Source: CAWHBO01 sp963827735 (GTDB taxonomy: Bacteria; Patescibacteriota; Patescibacteriia; Patescibacteriales; UBA12075). Taken from it: a stretch of 64,000 nt of DNA. Of this stretch, positions 33,035-41,357 are shown in pieces. The notes beneath the pieces were generated by a model. It saw nothing but the letters and a program-made list of their open reading frames with translations. It was not told where the DNA came from and did not search any database. A program made the translations under genes and the position numbers. The first letter of the stretch is position 1. The number at the start of each line of letters is the position of its first letter. The stretch is taken from positions 1 through 64,000 of the forward strand of contig CAWHBO010000005.1 in the NCBI GenBank assembly GCA_963827735.1, in the 5' to 3' direction.

Positions 33035-33355
33035 ATGGACACAAACCAAGAGCAAGCAAAAATTGACAAAGAGGCTTTGTTGCAGTATGGCCGCAAGCTT
33101 GGTTTTTTGATCGGCAGCTCTACTCTGTCAAAAGAGATCAAGGATGAATTGGTTTCCTTGATATTGTATATGAAGTTGGATCAGATTGAACGGTTGATGG
33201 CGATCTTTGAAGCCAAGTACCTGGATGAAAAAACAAGACACATTGACGAAGAGTTTAAGCAGAAATTAAATGCAATCGTTGAAGATTGTAAAAAAAAAAC
33301 TGCTGAAGAGGAAAAAGCGTTAGCAAATATAATAAGTAATATTAATTTGTTATAA
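33035..33355 (+). CDS. Small helical protein cotranscribed with the 902-residue protein
   Basis: The 106-residue product is entirely helical and charged, with a coiled-coil-like C terminus ('HIDEEFKQKLNAIVEDCKKK'). An extended -10 (TGGTATAAT at 32998-33006) is 28 bases upstream. The stop is 4 bases before the next ATG, so the two form an operon. No family is recognised. Confidence 0.7.
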   Translation: MDTNQEQAKIDKEALLQYGRKLGFLIGSSTLSKEIKDELVSLILYMKLDQIERLMAIFEAKYLDEKTRHIDEEFKQKLNAIVEDCKKKTAEEEKALANIISNINLL

Positions 33356-33359
33356 AAAT

Positions 33360-36068
33360 ATGGAAAATAGCCATGTGGATAATATTGATTTGGAAGATCC
33401 GGAATATCAAGCAATGGAAGAAATTGGTCAAGAGGAAAAACAGAGAGGCATGAAAGATAAGTTGAAAGATTTTGCGGTAAAATCCAAGGAAGTTATGTCA
33501 GATCCAGAGACATATAAACAGTCGCTTAAGACAATGATCGGCGTGGCCGCTTCTTATGGCGGCGTAAAATCATTTTATGATGTGCCGAAATATTTCCGGG
33601 AGAGATTCAAGGTGCGGGGGGTCGCCGGCCGCGGAGGAATCAATCAGTCAGTGGAAGATATTGTAAGTGCGTACAAAACCGAAGGAACGAAAAAAGAGAA
33701 CAGAACGGATGCTGTTAAGGATTTGCAGGAAAGGTTAAGTTTGACGAAAGACGCCGGCCAAAAGGGTTCCGCGGCGCGTAAAATCATCGCTGAGGTGATC
33801 AGGAGAGAAAGAGGGAAAGAAAGCATTTTGGAAAAAGAAGAAGGAAAAGGCGTAAAATCAAAGGAGCTTCTGGGAAAGGTTATGAGAGAGCATGATGATA
33901 AATTGGCATGGAATGAAGAAAGAAAGAACGATTTGATAAAAAAAACTTTGGACGACTATACCGAAACAAAGATTAACGGTTTTCAGGCGGCCAAGGAAGC
34001 ATTAAACACTGCTTTTGTCGCTTCAGGCACTTTTGGGCTAAGAGGTTTGTCTTACGCTGCTTTATCAGTTGCTGAGAGAACTGACAAAATTGGCAAAGAA
34101 ATCAGAAGGGGGGAAAGAGAAGATAAAGGGTTTAGAAAAAATTTTATCAACAGTGTTATCGTGGACGGCATAAAAGAAACATATCAGGAAGCCATGTTCA
34201 AAGGCGAGGGGACCAAAGGAGCAAAATTTTTGAAAGCCGCAAAAGCTTGGGGTGGTATTGCGAGATTCGCGTCAATCGGATATAGCACGCTGATCAAACC
34301 GGAGTCATATGATAAAGCTGTAGGCAAGATATTGGATACGCTTGACGGCAAAAGCAATTGGAGCGAAGTTGGAAGAAATTTTATGGATAGGGTGCCTTTC
34401 GCAAACAACATTTTAAGTGTCAGAGAAGCGGGTGCTGCTGAAAATCAAGCGGATGGCTTGAAACAGGACGCTACCGGGCATATCAAAAAACCTGATGGCA
34501 GCTTTATGGAAAGGCGAAAGATTGAAATTCGCACCAACGTAAATCAGATTGACAATGATAAAACCTTACCTAAAGCAGAAACTGTAAAAGCCCCGGAGCC
34601 TAAATTTAGTTCCGAAATTAAAGTTGAAAAAGGCGATAATTATACGAAATTATTCAGGAAAGCGTTGAATGATGCGCCGAAAGAAGTGCAGGACAAGGCA
34701 ATACACAGAGTTCTTGGTGAAAAAGAAATCATTACCGATGAAACCAGGGTGGGGCTTAGGGAAAAGGTGGTAAATTTGGCTTCAATCGGAAACAATGATT
34801 TGAATGATAAGTACACAAATGTAACAAATCTTATTCATGAAGGGGACACCGGAGTGTTAACAAAAGATGGTGAGTTTAAGTTTGTGGACGAAAAAGGCGT
34901 GGAGTTGGGAAAAGATCACATCAAGAGCGAAGCGCAGTTAAGAGAGAATGCGGAAAAAATTTTTCCTAAACATGATGATGCTCTAAGTCCTGAAGCAGAG
35001 CATGAACAAACCGAGCCTCAAAGAGGTATAGCAACTGCGTCAGAAACAACCGGTCATGAGCCTGAAGCTGACAGAATCATTCCGGAAAAGCAGATTCACG
35101 AAGGCACAGAAAAAGTTTTTGATAAAAAATTGCACCAGCTTTTTACAACTTCCCCTTTTGGGGATCAGCATGAAGAATATGACGTCTTGAAATACATGCC
35201 AGCATCAAGCGCTCTGGAAGATGATGATAATTTTAGCCGTTATCTGCAAGAAACAACCGCTGACCACAAAGATCATGTTGGCAATTATTTTGATACAGAC
35301 GAGAAACATGATACTCATCAGCTTTTTGAGAAAATCGAAGGAGCTAAAGAGAGAATAGGGGAGTCCCATGAAAAGGAAAGTATAAAAGATTATTTTCTGC
35401 GAGACGCGGAAAAATCAGCCATAACCCGCAATGAGCATTTGAATAGCATCATCAGAGAATATAACCGCGACCATGTAATGAGGTTGGAACAGCCTGAAAT
35501 CAAGACGATGGAAAACTTAAGCGCCAAAGGCGTTGATTTTGGGAAAGAAAAAAATCTTGAAATTTTCAATAATATGTCTAAAGGATTGAAAATGTCTGGT
35601 GGAGGGAAAATAACTGAAGGTTATTTCAATGTTTTAACAGCCGATGGCAACAAAGAAATGATGATCGGAGGAGCTAAAAAAATGTTTGACTTGAAAGGCG
35701 ATAATATCACCGTTGAACATAAAAATGGAATTTTTAAAATTGACAATCTTGCTGGCTCAAAAGCAAAAATTATTTTCGATAAACATGGAAAATTTGGGAT
35801 TTTAGATGAGAATAATAAGCCTTCCTGGGGGGCGCATAACACTTTCAATGAAAAACAGCCAGAGCTTGATCTATCTGATAAAAATTTAATGGAAGAAGCT
35901 AAAGAGAAGATGGGATTGGCGACGGAGAGCAACGATAATGTTGGCACGAAACAGCCGTTTCCAGAAGTTACAAAGATAATCAGCCCAAGCGGAAATGAAA
36001 AACCTGGTGATTATTTTCCTCCCGCTGAAAGCACCCCAACAATTTCTCCCACCAAAGGCCGTCTATAA
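33360..36068 (+). CDS. Large unrecognised 902-residue protein
   Basis: No signal peptide is seen. The N-terminal ~340 residues are helical and basic, with a hydrophobic stretch near 210-235 ('ALNTAFVASGTFGLRGLSYA') and another near 285-320. A middle section (about 385-560) contains 'IKVEKGDNYTKLFRKAL', which resembles a LysM-like or peptidoglycan-related repeat only weakly. The C-terminal half is acidic and probably disordered, ending in a Pro/Thr tail. Proteins of this layout are seen in CPR genomes without function. It is a credible long gene with uniform codon use. Confidence 0.75.
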   Translation: MENSHVDNIDLEDPEYQAMEEIGQEEKQRGMKDKLKDFAVKSKEVMSDPETYKQSLKTMIGVAASYGGVKSFYDVPKYFRERFKVRGVAGRGGINQSVEDIVSAYKTEGTKKENRTDAVKDLQERLSLTKDAGQKGSAARKIIAEVIRRERGKESILEKEEGKGVKSKELLGKVMREHDDKLAWNEERKNDLIKKTLDDYTETKINGFQAAKEALNTAFVASGTFGLRGLSYAALSVAERTDKIGKEIRRGEREDKGFRKNFINSVIVDGIKETYQEAMFKGEGTKGAKFLKAAKAWGGIARFASIGYSTLIKPESYDKAVGKILDTLDGKSNWSEVGRNFMDRVPFANNILSVREAGAAENQADGLKQDATGHIKKPDGSFMERRKIEIRTNVNQIDNDKTLPKAETVKAPEPKFSSEIKVEKGDNYTKLFRKALNDAPKEVQDKAIHRVLGEKEIITDETRVGLREKVVNLASIGNNDLNDKYTNVTNLIHEGDTGVLTKDGEFKFVDEKGVELGKDHIKSEAQLRENAEKIFPKHDDALSPEAEHEQTEPQRGIATASETTGHEPEADRIIPEKQIHEGTEKVFDKKLHQLFTTSPFGDQHEEYDVLKYMPASSALEDDDNFSRYLQETTADHKDHVGNYFDTDEKHDTHQLFEKIEGAKERIGESHEKESIKDYFLRDAEKSAITRNEHLNSIIREYNRDHVMRLEQPEIKTMENLSAKGVDFGKEKNLEIFNNMSKGLKMSGGGKITEGYFNVLTADGNKEMMIGGAKKMFDLKGDNITVEHKNGIFKIDNLAGSKAKIIFDKHGKFGILDENNKPSWGAHNTFNEKQPELDLSDKNLMEEAKEKMGLATESNDNVGTKQPFPEVTKIISPSGNEKPGDYFPPAESTPTISPTKGRL

Positions 36069-36094
36069 AAAATAATAATTTCTTTTTCAAAATT

Positions 36095-36137
36095 AAAACC
36101 CCGTCCGCAGAATTATTTTTCTGTGGAACGGGGTTTT
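36095..36137. terminator. Bidirectional terminator
   Basis: AAAACCCCGTCC pairs with GGAACGGGGTTTT (one bulge) with an extended CGCAG/CTGTG stem. It separates the 902-residue gene from the minus-strand secreted operon. Confidence 0.85.
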
Positions 36138-36159
36138 TATATGTACAATCTGTTATTTT

Positions 36160-36978
36160 CTATTTCGTCGCTGCCAGATTGTTTATGCAGCAAAGAAAAT
36201 AAAATCTGTTATCAGGACAAGCCCCACCATTTTTTGTGGGACCACCAAAATCAATTTTTACCGTTGCGACGTCGGCCCCTAGAGATATCAGATAATCCTT
36301 AATGACCTTTCCTCTTTGTTCTGAAAGGGACTTGTTTTGTTCAAAAGTTCCTTTTTCGTCAGTAAAGAGTTCGATCTTTACCAGGCTCATACTTTTGTTT
36401 TTCAATAGCTCTGCAGCAATAGCTAAATCGACTTTCATTTTTGGAGTCAATTTCGTGTCGCCTTTAGCAAAGTATGTGCCGTAAGAAGTGTAACGGATAA
36501 ATTTGTCAGTAAGCTTCCGAAGATCTCCGAACATGCTTTTCATGCCATCTCGCATTTGACCCATAAGATTTTCATCTAAGTCTAACCTTTTGTTGATACC
36601 TGCGACTGTTTTTTCAAATTCTTCTTTTGTGACATAGTTGAAATTTTCAGCCGGGGCAACTTGAGGACCGGAAGCTGTTGCGGTGGCCGTAGCTTTTGCT
36701 TCTGCCTTGGCATAAGCGCTCGGTGGGGCCTGCTTTGAAGTGTCTGTTGCAGGAGTTCTGATTGTTTTAATCAACTCCTGAATGTCACCCCTAAGGCCTT
36801 TGATGTCGTCGCAATTTTTATCTGCGGTTACGGCGGTCTGGGTTAAAGGTTGAACATTGATCTGCTCCAGGTTGGTTTTATAACCCGGTCTTGTTATTTC
36901 CCGGGTTGAAGCGCAGCCTGACATCATAACTCCAATCGCCAGCAATGTGACGATAATTACCGTAATTCTTTTCTTCAT
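36160..36978 (-). CDS. Lipoprotein with OmpA-like C-terminal domain
   Basis: A lipobox SGC (Cys22) follows the signal peptide. The central part is Ala/Thr-rich (AKAEAKATATATASGP). Residues about 165-260 look like an OmpA-like peptidoglycan-binding domain: 'YFAKGDTKLTPKMKVDLAIA', 'KIELFTDEKGTFEQNKSLSE' and 'QRGKVIKDYLISLGAD'. The last ~20 residues include three Cys. It is the third gene of a three-gene operon and has an AGGAGA-like site before the ATG. In a cell without an outer membrane it may tether to peptidoglycan from the membrane. Confidence 0.72.
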   Translation of the reverse strand: MKKRITVIIVTLLAIGVMMSGCASTREITRPGYKTNLEQINVQPLTQTAVTADKNCDDIKGLRGDIQELIKTIRTPATDTSKQAPPSAYAKAEAKATATATASGPQVAPAENFNYVTKEEFEKTVAGINKRLDLDENLMGQMRDGMKSMFGDLRKLTDKFIRYTSYGTYFAKGDTKLTPKMKVDLAIAAELLKNKSMSLVKIELFTDEKGTFEQNKSLSEQRGKVIKDYLISLGADVATVKIDFGGPTKNGGACPDNRFYFLCCINNLAATK

Positions 36979-37002
36979 TTTTCTTCTCCATTTTCTTGGT
37001 TA

Positions 37003-38088
37003 TTATTTTGGTTTAACAACAATACATGCGACTGCGCCCGGTGTACTAGACGGATATTGGACAGAACTGGCGTCGTAATGGAGTTTTTCCGCTACGATGT
37101 TTGGTGATATTCCGAGCTCTACTAGCCGTTGACCGATGTTGATCATGGCATTGTAGGCGGAAGTATTCAGCAACTCCGATCCTAATGGTCCGTAAGCGAT
37201 GATGTCCAAAGCTTGTGTTTTATCCCATTTGGAAAAAATCACATCACCGACTTTATCTTTCCCATTTAACTCCGAAGGGATACCACTGCTTCCAAATTCA
37301 AAATACGCTAAAGCATTTTGCGGTACCTGGAATGTGTTCGCGGTCGTTTTGTTGCCGGTGTCGTTATACGCGTAAAAATAGATCTTCGCTCTTTGATAAG
37401 CTATTCCAGCCCCATCGCCTGTCGTATAACCGCCAGATGCAAGAGACGATAACAAACCGTCCAAAACCTTTGACATTCCGTTGTTGGTTGCCCAAGCGCC
37501 ACTTTCATTAAAAGATGTTAAAAGCGGCAATTGTGAAACCAGTATGCGTCTTGTGCCTGTTATCATCTTTAGGAAAGACGCGCCACGGATGATGGTTTCT
37601 CTGTAGTTACCATTTGTTGGACTATCTATGACACAGTTAAACAATTCTATATCGCTATCACCCATGGGTATTTTTGTGATAATTTCAATATCATCCTCGT
37701 TTTCACCTATGGTATAGGCGACCCTGGGTGACTGAAAAATGTCACCATCCTGCTTCATTATTTTGATTAATTTGTCAAGATCGTGATAAAGGCTTGTGAA
37801 GCGAATTGACCGGACTTCATTAAAGGTCTCTCTGTTTTTACTCGGGTCATACAAGACCCCTGGAGCATAATGAGGGCTCACTCCCGGACCGTTCATTGTC
37901 GTAGCGGTTTCGTACTCATCGTTGCCCCTGCCTTCGTTACCGCCAGCCTGTTGGGCCTGAGCGACATCGTTTTTGATAACTATGTCAACATAGAAATCTT
38001 TTGCGTTTGTGTTTGTTGTCTCCTGCGCAAACAAAGCGGGAGTGCCAATTGCCAATGCTATCATTACTGTCAAAAAATATCTTTTCAT
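37003..38088 (-). CDS. Secreted protein of unknown family
   Basis: A clear Sec signal peptide (residues 1-21, cleavage after 'TPALFAQ' region) precedes about 340 residues with mixed beta/alpha composition ('IRGASFLKMITGTRRILVSQ', 'AKIYFYAYNDTGNKTTANTF'). No domain is recognised. A strong AAAGGAG site precedes the ATG. It lies between two other secreted-protein genes on the same strand. Confidence 0.75.
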   Translation of the reverse strand: MKRYFLTVMIALAIGTPALFAQETTNTNAKDFYVDIVIKNDVAQAQQAGGNEGRGNDEYETATTMNGPGVSPHYAPGVLYDPSKNRETFNEVRSIRFTSLYHDLDKLIKIMKQDGDIFQSPRVAYTIGENEDDIEIITKIPMGDSDIELFNCVIDSPTNGNYRETIIRGASFLKMITGTRRILVSQLPLLTSFNESGAWATNNGMSKVLDGLLSSLASGGYTTGDGAGIAYQRAKIYFYAYNDTGNKTTANTFQVPQNALAYFEFGSSGIPSELNGKDKVGDVIFSKWDKTQALDIIAYGPLGSELLNTSAYNAMINIGQRLVELGISPNIVAEKLHYDASSVQYPSSTPGAVACIVVKPK

Positions 38089-38175
38089 TTTTTCTCCTTT
38101 TAGCCTTAGAATTAATAGAAAGGGGGCTCAGTTTGCACAGAAGTGAGCCAAGCCCCCCTCCGATAATCCTAAGCC

Positions 38176-38895
38176 CTAGTTGCTTGCTGTAGGCATAATC
38201 CCAGTGTTTAACTGTATTTGCCCCATAATTGATTCCCATGAACCACGGGAGTTGCTGGCGGAGAACCCGAATGAGTTCATTTGCTGAGAAGCAACAGTTA
38301 AAATATCGCCATACATACCGGCGATAAAACATGTTGCCGCATTCAGGGATGATTTCATTCCGTTATCAAAGCCCTGGTGTTTAATCTCCACGGTATCAGC
38401 CTGCTCAGTTTCAATCTTTGCTTCGGGAGCGATGTAATTTGCTGTCGCCGAAGCTACTACTTTTTCAAAACTTTGAGCCAGGTAAATGACCGTGTTGTTT
38501 CCAACAGTTTCAGTCGTGCTTGGCACAATGTTTAACTGAGAAGCCGTAACGTTTACTGCTCCTGTCGCATTTACATCCGTAATTGGCAATTGTACGATGC
38601 CAGTGATTTTTTGCGCTGTATCCACATCAACTTTACTATTGCAATCTGTAACGTTTGTCACGTAACTCTGCACCTGGTCAATGTTCAGTTCTCCGCCTGC
38701 CTTTACGTTCAATGTTTTGCTCATTTCATCAGGGCCATAAGGTGTGATTGTTGAACAATTTACACAGGGCAAAGCGATTTTGCCACAGTTTTCGCCGACA
38801 CAAGTGTCGGTCGCCATACTGCCACCTGCCGTAAAAAGTGCCATTAGAACTGCCAATGCCGTTGCTATAAAATGTTTTTTTGTTTTTTTTGTCAT
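38176..38895 (-). CDS. Secreted protein of unknown family
   Basis: The signal peptide (about residues 1-29) ends near SMA/TD. A Cys-rich N terminus follows (DTCVGENCGKIALPCVNC), then a Thr/Val-rich region ('ATGAVNVTASQLNIVPST'). It has no recognisable domain. It is the first gene of the secreted operon and has a GGGAG site before its ATG. It could be a surface or fibre-like component. Confidence 0.72.
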   Translation of the reverse strand: MTKKTKKHFIATALAVLMALFTAGGSMATDTCVGENCGKIALPCVNCSTITPYGPDEMSKTLNVKAGGELNIDQVQSYVTNVTDCNSKVDVDTAQKITGIVQLPITDVNATGAVNVTASQLNIVPSTTETVGNNTVIYLAQSFEKVVASATANYIAPEAKIETEQADTVEIKHQGFDNGMKSSLNAATCFIAGMYGDILTVASQQMNSFGFSASNSRGSWESIMGQIQLNTGIMPTASN

Positions 38896-39303
38896 GATTC
38901 TCCCTTTCGTCTTTGATTGTTATCGGATTAGTACTCCACAATATTTTCCATTTCCTTGGCCCCCTAATAATTATTTTTTTAACCTCCTTTTTAGGGGACG
39001 GTTTATTTTGTTAATCATTAAGAGTCAACAACAAAACACTGTTAAAAATTCTTAAGTTGTCAACGAGCCACCATCCCATAAATATAAAATTTATAAGATT
39101 AAACATTCTATAACATTCTTCTGGTTTTGTCAAGGATGGCTGGTCTAAAAATGTATTATTATAATATGGCTAAAATTAAACAAAAATATGCACATTAGAT
39201 AAATTTAGATATTTTTGGTATAATCAAAAAAGAAAATAACAAAATTTTAACAACATTAGAAAATTACGTAAATCAAATTGCGTATTTTTTTACGGTAAAA
39301 AAC
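38896..39303. other. Intergenic region between the secreted operon and pyrH
   Basis: No gene is seen. On the minus strand an inverted repeat, CCCCTAA/TTAGGGG (38961-38996), encloses an AGGAGG-like sequence not followed by a start codon. A TTGACT (39023-39028) may be the -35 of the operon promoter. On the plus strand an extended -10 (TGGTATAAT, -10 at 39219-39224) would start the pyrH message with a 5' leader of about 73 bases. Confidence 0.5.
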
Positions 39304-39990
39304 ATGAAAGATCAAACATTCGTTTTATCCTTGGGAGGCTCATTGATTGTTCCCAAAAAAGGCATAGATGCGCAATTTTTAAAAAAATTTCACGAATTTA
39401 TCGTTAAACAGGTAAAACTGGGGAGAAAATTTTACATCATTGCCGGCGGCGGTCGCACCTGCCGGGATTACAACGAAGCCGCCAGAAAAGTGGTCAAAGT
39501 GCCGGATGAAGATCTGGATTGGCTCGGGATCCATTCTTCCCGGCTCAACGCCCATCTTCTGCGGACGATTTTTCGGGATATCGCGTACCCGGAAGTTATA
39601 AAAAATCCCACCATTCATTTTCCGGAAAATTACCGTGTCGTGATTGGGGGCGGGTGGAAGCCGGGATGGTCGACGGACTATGTCGCCACCATGATCGCCC
39701 AGGAGTATGAAATCAAAACCATCATCAATCTTTCCAACATCAATTGCGCTTATACCGCTGATCCGAAAAAAGATAAAAAAGCCGAGAAAATAAAAAACAT
39801 CAGCTGGCCAGCGTTCCGAAAAATCGTCGGAGACGAATGGAAGCCGGGACTCAGCATGCCGTTTGACCCCATCGCCTCGCGGCAGGCGCAGCAGCTTGGG
39901 CTCAAGGTGGTGATTCTCAACGGGAAGAAGTTTAAGAATCTGGAGAAGTGTCTGAATGGGGGAAAGTGTGAAGGAACGGTTATTGAATAA
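39304..39990 (+). CDS. pyrH: UMP kinase, archaeal type
   Basis: An amino-acid-kinase fold enzyme: 'VLSLGGSLIVPKKGIDAQFL' at the N terminus, 'FYIIAGGGRTCRDYNEAA', 'GWSTDYVATMIAQEYEIK' and 'INLSNINCAYTADPKKDKKA'. The pattern is that of archaeal-type UMP kinase, which is typical of CPR, rather than the E. coli PyrH type. It phosphorylates UMP to UDP. The gene ends in the first of three shared-core palindromes. Confidence 0.9.
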   Translation: MKDQTFVLSLGGSLIVPKKGIDAQFLKKFHEFIVKQVKLGRKFYIIAGGGRTCRDYNEAARKVVKVPDEDLDWLGIHSSRLNAHLLRTIFRDIAYPEVIKNPTIHFPENYRVVIGGGWKPGWSTDYVATMIAQEYEIKTIINLSNINCAYTADPKKDKKAEKIKNISWPAFRKIVGDEWKPGLSMPFDPIASRQAQQLGLKVVILNGKKFKNLEKCLNGGKCEGTVIE

Positions 39991-39996
39991 AAATAT

Positions 39997-40036
39997 AAAA
40001 AAGTAGAGACGAGGCATGCCTCGTCTCTACTTTTTT
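39997..40036. repeat. Perfect 40-nt palindrome, shared core copy 1
   Basis: Core GACGAGGCATGCCTCGTC with GTAGA/TCTAC and A6/T6 flanks, perfectly symmetrical over 40 bases. Beyond it ATTGAATAA of the pyrH end is mirrored as TTATTCAAT on the other side, with a small insertion on one arm. It lies between convergent genes and should terminate both. Confidence 0.95.
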
Positions 40037-40053
40037 ATTCAATGACTGTCTGA

Positions 40054-41064
40054 TCAATTTTCTTTGTTCCAGCCCAGCTTCACTGTCGCGTTCCCCAGAT
40101 GGTCGAAAAACTTAACCGCGACCGTATGATAGCCTTCGCTTAATTCTAAAGTTTTTAAAGCGGTTATTTCTTTGCCATTGTCTTTCCATGATTTGGCGAT
40201 CCAGAAATCATCCACAGTGGCTTCCAGTCCATCGTCAAAAACGGCAGTGAAATCATAAGCGCCAGCCGCAAACCAGCAGCTGCCGGTGTATCTTACCGCA
40301 AATTTGTTGTTGTAATCGCCAAGCAGAGCAGGCGCGCCGGTTCCCCATTCATTATCAATTCCTAAAACCGTTTCAGAATAATTGGCACTACCGGAAATGG
40401 TTTCTTTTTTGAAATACTCTGCAAGGAATTCACAAGCTGAAGACAGGGATGAGGTGGCAATCTCATTTGTAGTGCTCGCAGTTTCATTGCTGGAAGATGC
40501 CATTTCTTCCGTTTCCTCTTCTACATCTTCTTCTGCTTCTCCACTGCTTGTAGCGTTTGGGTTTTGTCCGGTATTTTGTTCTGGTTTTCGTTCCCGCTCT
40601 TGGTTATGTCTTCTGGTTTTTGAGGTTTCATTTTCCGTGATTGTTTCCAAGCTAAGATTTGTAATCCCCAGCCCCAGTTTGCGCATAACCGCGAAAGCGT
40701 CAGCCGGCCGTCCGAGAAAAAACAATTTTCCGTCCGTGGCGTTTACATAAAAAGCTTTGCCCAGGTCCTCAACCTTGATTATGATTTTGCCCCATAGCCG
40801 TGATGGCATGTTGTTTTCAAATTTGGCAAAATCGGCGTTGCTGATCCCAAGGCCTAGTTCGCGCATGACTGCGAAAGCGTCAGCCGGCCGGCCCATAAAC
40901 CAGCGCGTATTGTTTGCCGGGTTTACGTACCAGGCCTCGCCATGAGCCTCAACTTGTAAAAGGATGCGGCCGGAGAGGCGAGCGGACAGATCTTCGGCGT
41001 GGAGGCCGGTGAAGGGAAGAGAAATAAGAGAAATAAGAAAAATAAGAAAAAAAATTTTGCGCAT
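40054..41064 (-). CDS. CPR surface protein with paired 'AWYVNP' repeats and PA14-like domain
   Basis: A signal peptide (1-23) is followed by two copies of a ~45-residue module (about 30-75 and 90-135) with 'GEAWYVNPANNTRWFMGRPA' and 'KAFYVNATDGKLFFLGRPAD', each ending DAFAVMR-LGLGI. An acidic, Ser/Thr-rich linker (about 150-210) leads to a PA14-like sugar-binding domain ('AVRYTGSCWFAAGAYDFTA', 'DDGLEATVDDFWIAKSW'). It is probably attached outside the cell and may bind polysaccharide. This module pair is characteristic of Patescibacteria. Confidence 0.82.
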   Translation of the reverse strand: MRKIFFLIFLISLISLPFTGLHAEDLSARLSGRILLQVEAHGEAWYVNPANNTRWFMGRPADAFAVMRELGLGISNADFAKFENNMPSRLWGKIIIKVEDLGKAFYVNATDGKLFFLGRPADAFAVMRKLGLGITNLSLETITENETSKTRRHNQERERKPEQNTGQNPNATSSGEAEEDVEEETEEMASSSNETASTTNEIATSSLSSACEFLAEYFKKETISGSANYSETVLGIDNEWGTGAPALLGDYNNKFAVRYTGSCWFAAGAYDFTAVFDDGLEATVDDFWIAKSWKDNGKEITALKTLELSEGYHTVAVKFFDHLGNATVKLGWNKEN

Positions 41065-41357
41065 ATTGATTTTGTTAATAATTTTAAATTTTAAGTTTTA
41101 AATTTTAAATCAATTCCAAATGATATAATTTTAATTAATTAAAAATTAAGCCATTCAATTAAAATTTAAAATTAAAAATTTAAAATTTGTTCCAAACTCA
41201 TTAAATATAAACAAATTTTTCAGCATTAAAATCAATAGCAACACATATATGATCATTATCATGATACCATATAATGAATAATTTATTAAGTATGCTATAA
41301 TAAAGCCATTACAAATAACAGCGTGTTTTCTTCCTTTCCCGAACGCGTAAGAAAATT
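41065..41357. other. AT-rich intergenic region
   Basis: Low-complexity words such as AATTTTAAATTTTAA and complements (AAATTTAAAATT) occur on both sides, forming a loose inverted repeat from about 41085 to 41190. A TATAAT near 41295 is a plausible yifB promoter. No gene is seen. Confidence 0.6.
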
